From: a virus
IMG/VR virus record: IMGVR_UViG_3300046028_002904
Location: 1 to 29,391 of that record
DNA: 29,391 nucleotides
Strand: one strand, 5' to 3'
Position numbers and translations under genes: made by a program. The notes under the pieces were generated by a model, which was not told the origin of the DNA, did not search any database, and saw only the letters and a program-made list of their open reading frames with translations. Of the stretch, positions 1-7,620 are shown piece by piece (within the stretch, counting starts at the first letter, position 1; the number at the start of each line of letters is the position of its first letter).

Positions 1-594
1 GAAGCTATTTGGTTCGTCAATGATTTCAACATCAATGGCATCACTCTTGATCTTACTGGCAATCCGAGCCTTTGCATCAAAAATCATTTTAGCCGCATCG
101 TCAATACTAGCCCCCTTGCGATGTTCCACGATTGAGGATGCCATTCCGGTAAGTTGCGCCGCCTTGTCGGTAAGGATACCCACCGTCACAGCCAGCTTGT
201 CCGGGCTAATCTTGGCAAGCTCCTCTGGATTATCAAATAGTTGCTGGGAACGCTCAAAGAGCAAATCGGTGTAATCTTGCGCCGCAATCGCGTATCGCAT
301 CGAGAATTCCTTGCGCTTTGTCTCCAGCGTATCGTTGTGCCGCCATTGCAGCCCCCTAATGGTCTCTCTGCCAAGCCCTGTCTTCTTTTGGATGTCGGTT
401 ATCCTCGCGCCTTGTGCGGCCAGCCATAGGGCCATTGCGGCCTTGTTTGGGGCATAGTGTTCGACGCAGTTTGAAGGGTTCAGCTTCGCACGTTCCTTGA
501 CTTCAAGAAACCACGCGGACTTGTCTTCTCGCTCGTCAACATATTCGGCCTTGAGCTTCTCGTTGGGATCAATTGGTGTTGGTTCCGAAGTCAC
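1..594 (-). CDS. Probable terminase small subunit (3' end cut by window edge)
   Basis: An open minus-strand frame of 198 codons starts with GTG at 594 and runs off the left edge without a stop. An in-frame TAA lies four codons upstream, and no ATG is available near it. Around residues 50-82 is a helix-turn-helix (NKAAMALWLA, then ITDIQKKTGLGRETIRGL). A helical region follows (residues 95-150) with the phrase KLAVTVGILTDKAAQL, typical of small phage DNA-binding proteins that act as terminase small subunits, which recognise the packaging site and form a ring that feeds the large subunit. It is the last visible gene of late block B, 35 nt after the 1153-aa ejection-type protein, so the large terminase would be expected just beyond the edge. 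The role is inferred; another HTH regulator is possible. Confidence 0.6.
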   Translation of the reverse strand, partial: MTSEPTPIDPNEKLKAEYVDEREDKSAWFLEVKERAKLNPSNCVEHYAPNKAAMALWLAAQGARITDIQKKTGLGRETIRGLQWRHNDTLETKRKEFSMRYAIAAQDYTDLLFERSQQLFDNPEELAKISPDKLAVTVGILTDKAAQLTGMASSIVEHRKGASIDDAAKMIFDAKARIASKIKSDAIDVEIIDEPNSF

Positions 595-629
595 TTGGAG
601 TTCTTAGCCTTTCTTTTCAAGAAATGCAA

Positions 630-3600
630 TCATTTTTGGGATTTGACTCCAGATGCTTCAGGAACTAGTTCACCATTACGATTAAACCTTGGCGATTGAG
701 GCATGAGGTTATCACGAATGCTGTAATAGGAGCTTGGGCCAAACGGAATCACAACGTCGCCGCTGGTCTTGATTGCGCTTTGAATTCGGTCAAATGCGAA
801 CGTCCTGAAGATTCCAGTAACCTTGTCTGGAGAAACCTGCGACATGAGCGGGTTGGTTTTTAGCTGCCTTTTTGTCTGCAACCCAAGAACAGAGTTAATG
901 AAGTTTTTACGCCGCTCCCAATTTTTAGGATCAACGCTTTGATAATACGCGTCGGTTGACTTACCCGAGTTCTGAATCTCGACGGACTTTTCAATATCCT
1001 CCAAGATAGATTTACGAGTCAGCCCAAGTTCTTTTGAAATGTCGTTTTTCAATGCCCTCGTGACATTCTTCTCAAGCTGGCGAAGATCCATTGACTCAAG
1101 ATATAAACGCCCTTTCTTCAGAACCCACTTAGTAGGAACAACATACCCTTCAGCAATTCCTTCAACTTGAACAGAACGACCTTGTCTGAATGGTTTGTTT
1201 GTAACAAGAAGTCCGTGTTTTTGTGACGCGTCTAGTGCGTCTTGCAAAAACAATGCTTCTCCAAACCTGCCATCATCAATTACACCAGATTCTTCCAACG
1301 ATTTAAGGTGATCCGCCGTAAGAACACCTTCTCCATTTCCATTTTTATCTGGAATCAAAACGCCATCTGGCAGTTTCTCGCCACGGTCAACAAAACCTTT
1401 ATTGACCTGCTCAATAACAGCATTTGCTTTGTAGTGACTTAGGTTGTCGGATTTGACATCAACAATCTCCTGCGGTCTTGCGGCCCTTGGCTTTCCAGAT
1501 GTTTCCCGATACATCTGGCGAACCATAGACTTCACTTCTGGAATTTCACGAAATCCTTCCGCAAGCAATCCAGTTCCCATTACCATGCGTCCGGTTGCAT
1601 CGGTTGCCCCACCCAGCTTAAAGTGCAAACCCTTAACAATGGGTGTGACATTAAAGATGGTCCTGAAGGTGCTTTCTACATTTCGCCGCAATGGCGTTTT
1701 TCTAGATTCTTTGTAAAGATTGCCCTTCAACGTGTCTTCAAGAAGAGTCTTTACACCTTGATCCGTGAAATATTCAACGGCTAGTTCGCTCAAGTCGGAT
1801 GGAGCAAGACCGTTTTGTTCTCGCAGACTGTTGTATTCTTTCGACCATGCGTTAAATTCCGCGTCAAGGGTTCCGTCAACATTGCGAACCAACCCAGACC
1901 TTGTTTCGTCTCCAAGCATTCTTGATACGATAGCAGCGTCATTTTGCCAAACGTGCTGAATCATGTGTCCCGCTTCGTGCATAGCTACTTCCTTGAGGAA
2001 TCCAACTTTGTCATTGATGTTCACAACCGCCCTGCGACTTGCCGGATCAAAGAAGTTATTGCCTGATTCTGTAATATCCCACTTGAACATTCCGGGATAC
2101 GCGGCATCAATTCCAGAAATAGCATACCTGAAATCACGGTCTTTGAGCTTGTCAAAAGCAGCAACTTGATCCACGTCTAGTTTCTTGCGGTAATTGAACA
2201 TCTGATCAGCATTCACCTGATCCATGTTTTTCTTGCCGCCAATCAACCTTCCAAGAGAACCAAAGATAAGCGCATCACGTCCAGCCCGCTTAACAGTGGT
2301 TTCATCAACGCCTTGATCGTTGATCGCATTGTAAATAAGAGTCGCGGGAGCCGCTTGAGCAATGCCCTTTGACGCATTCACGACACCTCTTGCAAGGGGA
2401 GACGAGTAGTCACCAAGTGTTGCAACAGCGCGGCCCAGTCCACCAACGCTCTCATTTGCGGCAACACGCCTAAAGAAAGGAGTTGAGCTAGTCCGTTCAA
2501 GCATTTCTTCGCTCATAACGCGGCCAAAATTTCCAAGTTTACGCAAAATCTTTGGCGCAACAACAGTCCCCACTTTGATTCCTGCATAAGTTGCAAACGC
2601 AACTGGGTTTGTCAAAAAAGTAGCGGCTTGAATAATTCTTGGAATGCTGCTGTAACCCCCAAATTTTTCTGCTTTTCTAATGAATCTATTTACTCCCGCT
2701 ATCCCTGCACCAAGTTTTTCAGCCCCAATTGCAATACCTTTTGTTGCACCGGATGCAACTTGGCGAGTCATGTCCCCAGCAGTTTTGATTGAATCAATCC
2801 CGATTTCGGTCTTGTTTGCAAAATCGCTGATGTTTTTTATGCCGTCATCAATTTTGCCGATTTGAGAAGCGATTTCATCAGATTGCGAGGTAAGGACATT
2901 GAGCTTGTTGGTTAACTCTAGAGACTTTGCCTGATCGCCTACTTTGACGGCATCATCAAGTTGACCTGAAACCAACAATGCATCATCGGAAATCTTCTGT
3001 GCCGCAGCAGTTGCCACGCTCTTTGCATTAGTCAACCTCCGTCCTTGAGCGACAGCAACAAGCCCTTGTTCTGCTTTTCTTGTGGCGTCGGCAATGCGGA
3101 TCATCTTGAAACCAGTAGCCAACCCAGCAGTTGCTAGTCCCACGGCCAATCCCGGAACATCGCCACCAGCCTGCCCTACTGATTCGTAGTTATTCATTGC
3201 CTCCGTGAATTTCTTGTCGCCACCTTCGTTACCGTATTGAGTGACGTAGTTTTGCCGAGTCTGCTCAACAACATTTGCCACTTCTTCGCCAGCACCAACA
3301 ATTCCAGCAAGTTCGGCAGCACTTGTGTTGCGAAGGGTTCGGTCAAGCATTTCTTTTTGATACCGCTCCTGATTGTCTCTGCGATCTACCTCTTCTTTTG
3401 ATATCAAGCCAATTGTTTCAAGAATCGGCAGCAGTCCAACATCTTGTCCAAAAACATTTGTCTTTGCAATTGCGGTAGCTGTTTTTTGCATGCTCAAGCC
3501 CGCACCTTTAACAAGCCCACTTACCGCTTGTGCTTGAGCCGCCTTGACCTCTTCTATTGGCTTGCCGGAAAACGTTCCTCTGAGCAAAACGTCAGCACCT

Positions 3601-4091
3601 GCACCGAATCCTTTCAAGCCCTTCCATAGTTCTGTGAAAAGTCCATCCTCAGATTCCTCTGGTTTATCAAGGCCAGCTTTGCGCCGAATTGCGTAAATTT
3701 TTTCTTTTTCAGGATTCTCGCCCAAAGTCATCCCGTTATCAACCCACTCTGCCGTATTAAATAGCTCTTCGTCTGGAGTGGTGAAAGCAAATCCTTTTTC
3801 AGTAAGTAACCCATCTTTGATTAAGCCACGTTCCTCCAGCATGAGGTAGTTCTCGCCAAATAAAGTCGCGTCACCTTTTTCGTCAAGGATGCCGCGAATT
3901 TTCATTCCATCTTCAGTGTTGAATTCAGGAACAACGAATTCCTTACCAATCCGAGGGTCGTTTAACTGAAGGTTATACCAATTAGGTGTCCGAGAAGACA
4001 TTTCCGCCTTCTTGATATTCTCAACTTCTTCTGCAAGATACTCCTTAGTAGCCTCGGATTCAAGCGTTGCAATATCAGATTCTGGCTCCAT
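630..4091 (-). CDS. Large internal virion (ejection) protein with embedded zincin-like peptidase motif
   Basis: This is a 1153-aa, mostly helical protein rich in Ala, Lys, Glu and Asp, like the big internal virion proteins that podoviruses inject with their DNA. Residues from about 310 to 700 hold several Gly/Ala-rich hydrophobic stretches (for example GLAVGLATAGLATGF and AATFLTNPVAFATYAG), possibly membrane-interacting, and a coiled-coil-like segment near 365-430. A zinc-peptidase signature HEAGH is at residues 705-709 in the context FLKEVAMHEAGHMIQHV, and a candidate third ligand lies in SELAVEYF (Glu 769 or 773). Its ATG shares one base with the TAA of the preceding gene (TAATG), so the two are translationally coupled. 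The ejection role is inferred from size, composition and position between other ejection-type proteins and terminase; the zincin is inferred from motif spacing. Whether it cuts capsid proteins, peptidoglycan or host proteins cannot be told. Confidence 0.7.
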   Translation of the reverse strand: MEPESDIATLESEATKEYLAEEVENIKKAEMSSRTPNWYNLQLNDPRIGKEFVVPEFNTEDGMKIRGILDEKGDATLFGENYLMLEERGLIKDGLLTEKGFAFTTPDEELFNTAEWVDNGMTLGENPEKEKIYAIRRKAGLDKPEESEDGLFTELWKGLKGFGAGADVLLRGTFSGKPIEEVKAAQAQAVSGLVKGAGLSMQKTATAIAKTNVFGQDVGLLPILETIGLISKEEVDRRDNQERYQKEMLDRTLRNTSAAELAGIVGAGEEVANVVEQTRQNYVTQYGNEGGDKKFTEAMNNYESVGQAGGDVPGLAVGLATAGLATGFKMIRIADATRKAEQGLVAVAQGRRLTNAKSVATAAAQKISDDALLVSGQLDDAVKVGDQAKSLELTNKLNVLTSQSDEIASQIGKIDDGIKNISDFANKTEIGIDSIKTAGDMTRQVASGATKGIAIGAEKLGAGIAGVNRFIRKAEKFGGYSSIPRIIQAATFLTNPVAFATYAGIKVGTVVAPKILRKLGNFGRVMSEEMLERTSSTPFFRRVAANESVGGLGRAVATLGDYSSPLARGVVNASKGIAQAAPATLIYNAINDQGVDETTVKRAGRDALIFGSLGRLIGGKKNMDQVNADQMFNYRKKLDVDQVAAFDKLKDRDFRYAISGIDAAYPGMFKWDITESGNNFFDPASRRAVVNINDKVGFLKEVAMHEAGHMIQHVWQNDAAIVSRMLGDETRSGLVRNVDGTLDAEFNAWSKEYNSLREQNGLAPSDLSELAVEYFTDQGVKTLLEDTLKGNLYKESRKTPLRRNVESTFRTIFNVTPIVKGLHFKLGGATDATGRMVMGTGLLAEGFREIPEVKSMVRQMYRETSGKPRAARPQEIVDVKSDNLSHYKANAVIEQVNKGFVDRGEKLPDGVLIPDKNGNGEGVLTADHLKSLEESGVIDDGRFGEALFLQDALDASQKHGLLVTNKPFRQGRSVQVEGIAEGYVVPTKWVLKKGRLYLESMDLRQLEKNVTRALKNDISKELGLTRKSILEDIEKSVEIQNSGKSTDAYYQSVDPKNWERRKNFINSVLGLQTKRQLKTNPLMSQVSPDKVTGIFRTFAFDRIQSAIKTSGDVVIPFGPSSYYSIRDNLMPQSPRFNRNGELVPEASGVKSQK

Positions 4092-5068
4092 TAGCGATTT
4101 CCTTGTGGCTTTATTTTAGCTCGGAGCCTGTCATTTGCAGTCAATGGTCTTTCTGGTGCTGGCTCCGTCTCTGTTTTTCCTTTAATTGTTGCGTCAAACG
4201 CATTGCGGGTTTTTTTAAGCTGATCAAGCTCTTCTTTTAAGTAACTTTCCCAAATTAACGGACTGTCTGTTTCTTCAGGCGCAGTTCTTGCCGTGAGGAA
4301 TCTAAGGTCAGTATCGGTCACTGGAGCTACTGCCCTTGCTCGTTCTAAAACGTCATCGGTTGTTAACGAAACAAGATCTTTTATTAGCTTTTGATTTTTT
4401 TCTGCCCACTCAGCCCCTAACTCTGAAAAGATTGCGCGTCCAAATCTAGCTGCTGGTTCAGTTGCACCAACAACATCGCTAATGTCTTGACTCATCACCC
4501 TTTCAATTTTTGCAATTTTGCTCTCAGCTTCTTGCTTGAGTTTTGATGATTCTGACAAAGCTAGTTTGCTTTTGCGTTCTTCATCTTTTCTAGCTAGATC
4601 CATATCTAGTTTTGCTTTTTCCTCTTGAACTGACACAGCTGGCTTGATAACTGTTGACAAAATTTTACCAGCTCCTTCTGGATCTCCCGCTTTGGTCAAA
4701 TCAAAAATAGACTGCACAATTTTGGGATCAACTGTAACACCTCTGTTTTCAGCGTCAGCCAATTGTGATTGAAATGCCATTAAAGACGCTTCTATTCGTT
4801 TGGCCTTTATGTTTTCTTCTGCTGCGACAGGAGCCGCTGAAGCCCCTTCTCTTTTGAGGTTAGCTCCATAAAACTGCCCCAGATTCTCGAAATCTGCTAA
4901 AATAGACGGGTCTTTACTTTGGATTTTGCGTAAAATGGTTTGTTCAAAAACGTCTGCTTGTTGATTAAATCTTCCGGCACGAAGTAGGTCAATTTTTTGT
5001 TTTGCGTCGTTTACGGCCCCCCTAATACTTGAGTTAGGAGAAAGCAAAGTTGTGAAGTCAGTAGCCAT
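4091..5068 (-). CDS. Putative internal virion protein, coiled-coil
   Basis: A 325-aa protein with no signal peptide. It is strongly helical and charged; residues about 150-190 (EEKAKLDMDLARKDEERKSK and on) form a clear coiled coil. The C-terminus is Pro/Lys rich (EPAPERPLTANDRLRAKIKP). It sits between two other ejection-type proteins and overlaps the next gene by one base (TAATG). No enzyme motif is seen. The start ATG at 5068 follows an AT-rich leader without a Shine-Dalgarno sequence. The family is not recognised; the internal virion role rests on composition and neighbours. Confidence 0.6.
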   Translation of the reverse strand: MATDFTTLLSPNSSIRGAVNDAKQKIDLLRAGRFNQQADVFEQTILRKIQSKDPSILADFENLGQFYGANLKREGASAAPVAAEENIKAKRIEASLMAFQSQLADAENRGVTVDPKIVQSIFDLTKAGDPEGAGKILSTVIKPAVSVQEEKAKLDMDLARKDEERKSKLALSESSKLKQEAESKIAKIERVMSQDISDVVGATEPAARFGRAIFSELGAEWAEKNQKLIKDLVSLTTDDVLERARAVAPVTDTDLRFLTARTAPEETDSPLIWESYLKEELDQLKKTRNAFDATIKGKTETEPAPERPLTANDRLRAKIKPQGNR

Positions 5069-5086
5069 TATGAATAAATTTAATTG

Positions 5087-5557
5087 TTACCACACGATAG
5101 GCTTGTTGGCAGGTGTGGGTGTTCCAGCAGATGCTGGCGCAGCACTCGCGCCCATGCGAGCTTCGCGTTCGCGAGCCAGTTCCATTGCTGACTTCATTTT
5201 CATCATGTTTAGCGAATTCGTAATAAAGTCTCCAGTTTGGCCCGCAATAAACGACCTTTCATCCAATGAGACATTCTCATCGCGGATTTGATCTTTGTAT
5301 GGCTGAAGCACACTGGCCATTTCAGGAAACAACTTCAAAGCTGCATCAATCTGAACGTCGCTTTGCTTGATTAGCTTTTTCTTCTCGCCTTGTTGCTTGA
5401 AGTAGTCGCCTACTTGAGTTACTCCTTGTGCAATTGTAGCGCCAAGGTCCCGTGTCCCCTGTGCTTTTAATTCATTAGCTTTATTTAATGTGGAAAAGTC
5501 ATGAATAAACAAACGAGGGTCTATTGTTGATCCAACAAGTGGTGCTTGGCCATACAT
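5087..5557 (-). CDS. Putative internal virion / structural protein
   Basis: A 156-aa protein. The N-terminus (MYGQAPLVGSTIDPRLFIHD) followed by a helical segment with QGTRDLGATIAQGVTQVG resembles a class of small proteins encoded beside the internal core proteins of podovirus-like phages. A Met/Lys-rich amphipathic helix is near residues 115-135, and the tail is Ala/Pro rich (ASAAPASAGTPTPANKP). It is 18 nt from the downstream coiled-coil gene and 12 nt from the upstream S74-tailed gene. The leader is AT-rich, with no Shine-Dalgarno sequence. Function is inferred from context only. Confidence 0.55.
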   Translation of the reverse strand: MYGQAPLVGSTIDPRLFIHDFSTLNKANELKAQGTRDLGATIAQGVTQVGDYFKQQGEKKKLIKQSDVQIDAALKLFPEMASVLQPYKDQIRDENVSLDERSFIAGQTGDFITNSLNMMKMKSAMELAREREARMGASAAPASAGTPTPANKPIVW

Positions 5558-5569
5558 AATTATTTATTT

Positions 5570-6589
5570 TTATTTGATTTTTGAGTAATCAACCATCTTA
5601 ATCCCAGATGGTGCTGTTGCAGCGGCTTTGGGTTGTTTTTTCTCAACATCTTGAGCCATGACGCCCATTTGCGTTTTATCTTCTCCCTTGTATTTGAATG
5701 TGTAAATTGGAAGACCTCCATCAGTTTTGCCAATTTTTTCAATGTCTTTCTTAACCCTTTTATCAGAAAAGGACAGAGCAGCCATCCCAAGGGCTGCGGC
5801 TGTTGATGCCGCTGCTTGCGTATTAGCATTCCTAGTTTGAATATCAGCAGCATATTTAGATTGAGCTGCTTGGAATTGATTTTGTCTTTCTGACGCTCCC
5901 AAATTAAATGGTGTTCCAATATCAATCATTTGCGGACGACCCGATCCAATGGCTTCAAGCCCAAGGCCCATCATTTGTTGCCCAGACTGGTAGGATAATG
6001 GTTGGCTATTAAGAATCTGTAGTCCCGGCTGCGTGTAAAACTGCCCTGCCATTTTGTATGCGCTTTCGCCAGCCCGTGCTGCTTCTGCCCGCTTTTGAGC
6101 CATAACATCTTCACGCCCCATTGCTTCGCTGACGATACCTAGGTTGCCACCAAGTCGCCCAGATGCTTGAAATGCCTCTCGCGCTTGTTGCTCGTATCCA
6201 CGACGCTCTTCTGGAGTCACGCCTTGTGCTGACGCCCTAGCTCGTTCCGCCTCTTGGGAAGACGCCTGAACTGCGGCGGCTTGTTCTGGCGAAAGAGCTT
6301 GCATCAAGCCTCGCGTCATTCCAGCCTGTTCCGTCGTTTGACCAAGTTCGGCCTTCCGAGCCGCACCAAGTTGTCCTAATGCTTTTTCGGTAAATTGTGG
6401 AGCTAGACCCATTGCTCCAAGTCCAAACTTAGAAACATCAAGTAGGTTTAGATCTTGCCATTTTGGTCTGTATTCAGATTCCAGCTCGTAAATACTAGGA
6501 AATCCTTTTGTCAATCCACCTACATAAGATAAAATATCTTTTTCGTAGTTTGCTTTTGGTGTTTCTGGCGTCTTAGGAGAGCTTCCCAT
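5570..6589 (-). CDS. Virion protein with C-terminal Peptidase S74 intramolecular chaperone domain
   Basis: A 339-aa protein in two parts. Residues 1-270 are Ala/Gln/Glu-rich and helical, with repeated short patterns (AAAVQASSQEAERARASAQG, QAREAFQASGRLGG), unlike a beta-stranded fibre. Residues about 273-338 match the S74/endosialidase-type intramolecular chaperone: SDKRVKKDI, GLPIYTFKY, MGVMAQDVE, MVDYSKI. In this family the chaperone trimerises the protein and cuts itself off just before the Ser of the SDxR motif, here Ser275, after a hydrophobic Ala-rich stretch. Phage databases usually call such proteins 'tail fiber domain-containing'. It lies within the ejection-protein cluster, so it may be a tail needle or internal protein and not a side fibre. 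The domain call is firm; the role is not. Confidence 0.75.
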   Translation of the reverse strand: MGSSPKTPETPKANYEKDILSYVGGLTKGFPSIYELESEYRPKWQDLNLLDVSKFGLGAMGLAPQFTEKALGQLGAARKAELGQTTEQAGMTRGLMQALSPEQAAAVQASSQEAERARASAQGVTPEERRGYEQQAREAFQASGRLGGNLGIVSEAMGREDVMAQKRAEAARAGESAYKMAGQFYTQPGLQILNSQPLSYQSGQQMMGLGLEAIGSGRPQMIDIGTPFNLGASERQNQFQAAQSKYAADIQTRNANTQAAASTAAALGMAALSFSDKRVKKDIEKIGKTDGGLPIYTFKYKGEDKTQMGVMAQDVEKKQPKAAATAPSGIKMVDYSKIK

Positions 6590-6598
6590 ATTCTTGTA

Positions 6599-6922
6599 TT
6601 ATTTGAGTTTTGAGTAAAATTGTTGTATATTGTGAACCCTCACGCGAGGAGAATTCTTAAATTCACGCCGGAATGCGATGTATTCAAAGTCATCGCTGAA
6701 CTTTCTAAGAGCTTTTCGCATGTCACCAACGCATATGGTGACAAAGAGTGTGTTGGAATGGTGAATTTCACATGCCTGCTCTGGAGATTCTTCTTGCGAG
6801 TAGAAGCCAAGACAAAAAGATTCATCGTCAGAAACGACAACGCCAAAGCATAAATGCCAATACAAAAGTTTGTGAAAGTCTTCGCCATATATTTTTAATG
6901 CGTCTTCAAGGTGCGGGTTCAT
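6599..6922 (-). CDS. Conserved phage protein of unknown function
   Basis: A 107-aa soluble protein with three Cys and several His (YWHLCFGVVVSDDESFCLGF, LFVTICVGDMRKAL, IAFRREFKNSPRVRVHNI). The pattern looks like a compact alpha/beta fold. I recall similar proteins as conserved unknowns in podovirus-like structural clusters, but I cannot name a family. Its ATG overlaps the stop of the upstream fibre gene by 4 nt (ATGA), which indicates coupling, and a 9-nt gap separates it from the S74-tailed gene. It may be a virion or chaperone protein for the neighbouring fibre; that is a guess from position. Confidence 0.6.
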   Translation of the reverse strand: MNPHLEDALKIYGEDFHKLLYWHLCFGVVVSDDESFCLGFYSQEESPEQACEIHHSNTLFVTICVGDMRKALRKFSDDFEYIAFRREFKNSPRVRVHNIQQFYSKLK

Positions 6923-7617
6923 CCGATAACAATAAAGGTAGTTTCTCTACCAACTGTCTCTGTATTATGTGCAATATCAAAACCCGTAATAGTCAAGTTC
7001 TTCGCGGCTGGCGGTGCGCCAGCTATACCTGCCGTCCCCGCATACCCGCAACTAACAATGTAATTGTTGTCTGGCATGGCAGTGCTAAAAACAATACTAG
7101 TTGAAGAGCTATCGGGTCTTACAGCACTCGCTACGTTAAAACCTTTTCGGATAACCCTCGGGTTGCCTTGCGTAATTGACCCTGATGATCTCACCCCATA
7201 AATTGGAGCAGTCCCAGTTTGTGATCCATTCAGCTTTTCTGCAGTAATGTTGGCGTCAAGTATTTTTGCCGTGGTCACGTTTGCGTCAAGTATTTTTGCC
7301 GTGGTCACGTTTGCGTCAAGTATCTTTGCGGTGGTTACATTAGAATCTGCAATTTTCAAGGTGGTTACACTAGCATCGGCAATCTTGGTAGTAGTCACGT
7401 TTGCATCTAGAATCGCAGTTGTCGTAACTGCATTTGCAGCCAACTCGTTTGCTTTAATCCCCCCGGCAGCAACGGAAAGTTTGCCAGCAGAAACAGCAAG
7501 AGTAGTGCCAATAATAGCAGTAGCTGTAATCGTGCTTTGATCGAGGATGTTGTTCATCTTCGTGCTAGTGATTACGTCAGTAGCTGTAAAAGTATAACTT
7601 GTATTAATTGCTCCCAT
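6919..7617 (-). CDS. Tail fibre-like protein with tandem 10-residue repeats
   Basis: A 232-aa protein in three parts. Residues 1-60 are a Thr/Ile-rich head (MGAINTSYTFTATDVITSTK). Residues about 60-130 are tandem 10-residue repeats of the type ILDANVTTAK, six to seven copies. Residues 135-232 form a beta-rich C-terminal domain (SIVFSTAMPDNNYIVSCGY, ETTFIVIG). Repeats with regularly spaced Val/Ile and Asn/Thr are typical of trimeric beta-helical phage fibre or spike stalks, and the tail domain resembles fibre knobs of the 'MPDxNYxV' type. The gene follows the nozzle after 3 nt and overlaps the next gene by 4 nt. Most likely it is a trimeric fibre or needle attached near the tail; receptor binding is inferred. 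Confidence 0.7.
   Translation of the reverse strand: MGAINTSYTFTATDVITSTKMNNILDQSTITATAIIGTTLAVSAGKLSVAAGGIKANELAANAVTTTAILDANVTTTKIADASVTTLKIADSNVTTAKILDANVTTAKILDANVTTAKILDANITAEKLNGSQTGTAPIYGVRSSGSITQGNPRVIRKGFNVASAVRPDSSSTSIVFSTAMPDNNYIVSCGYAGTAGIAGAPPAAKNLTITGFDIAHNTETVGRETTFIVIG
7247..7450. repeat. 30-bp tandem repeat array inside the fibre gene
   Basis: Units of 30 bp in frame with the fibre gene. The copies at 7261-7290 and 7291-7320 are identical (starting TATTTTTGCC, ending TTTGCGTCAAG), and the next four copies toward 7450 are degenerate. Each unit encodes ten residues. Two perfect neighbours beside decayed ones point to a recent duplication by slippage or unequal recombination. 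Confidence 0.9.
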
Positions 7618-7620
7618 ACT

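Noticed and set aside
7247-7540. Array of 30-bp repeats considered as a CRISPR array
   Set aside because: The repeats are directly adjacent, with no unique spacers, and are in frame with the fibre gene. The long plus-strand frame over them is the antisense shadow of the same repeats.
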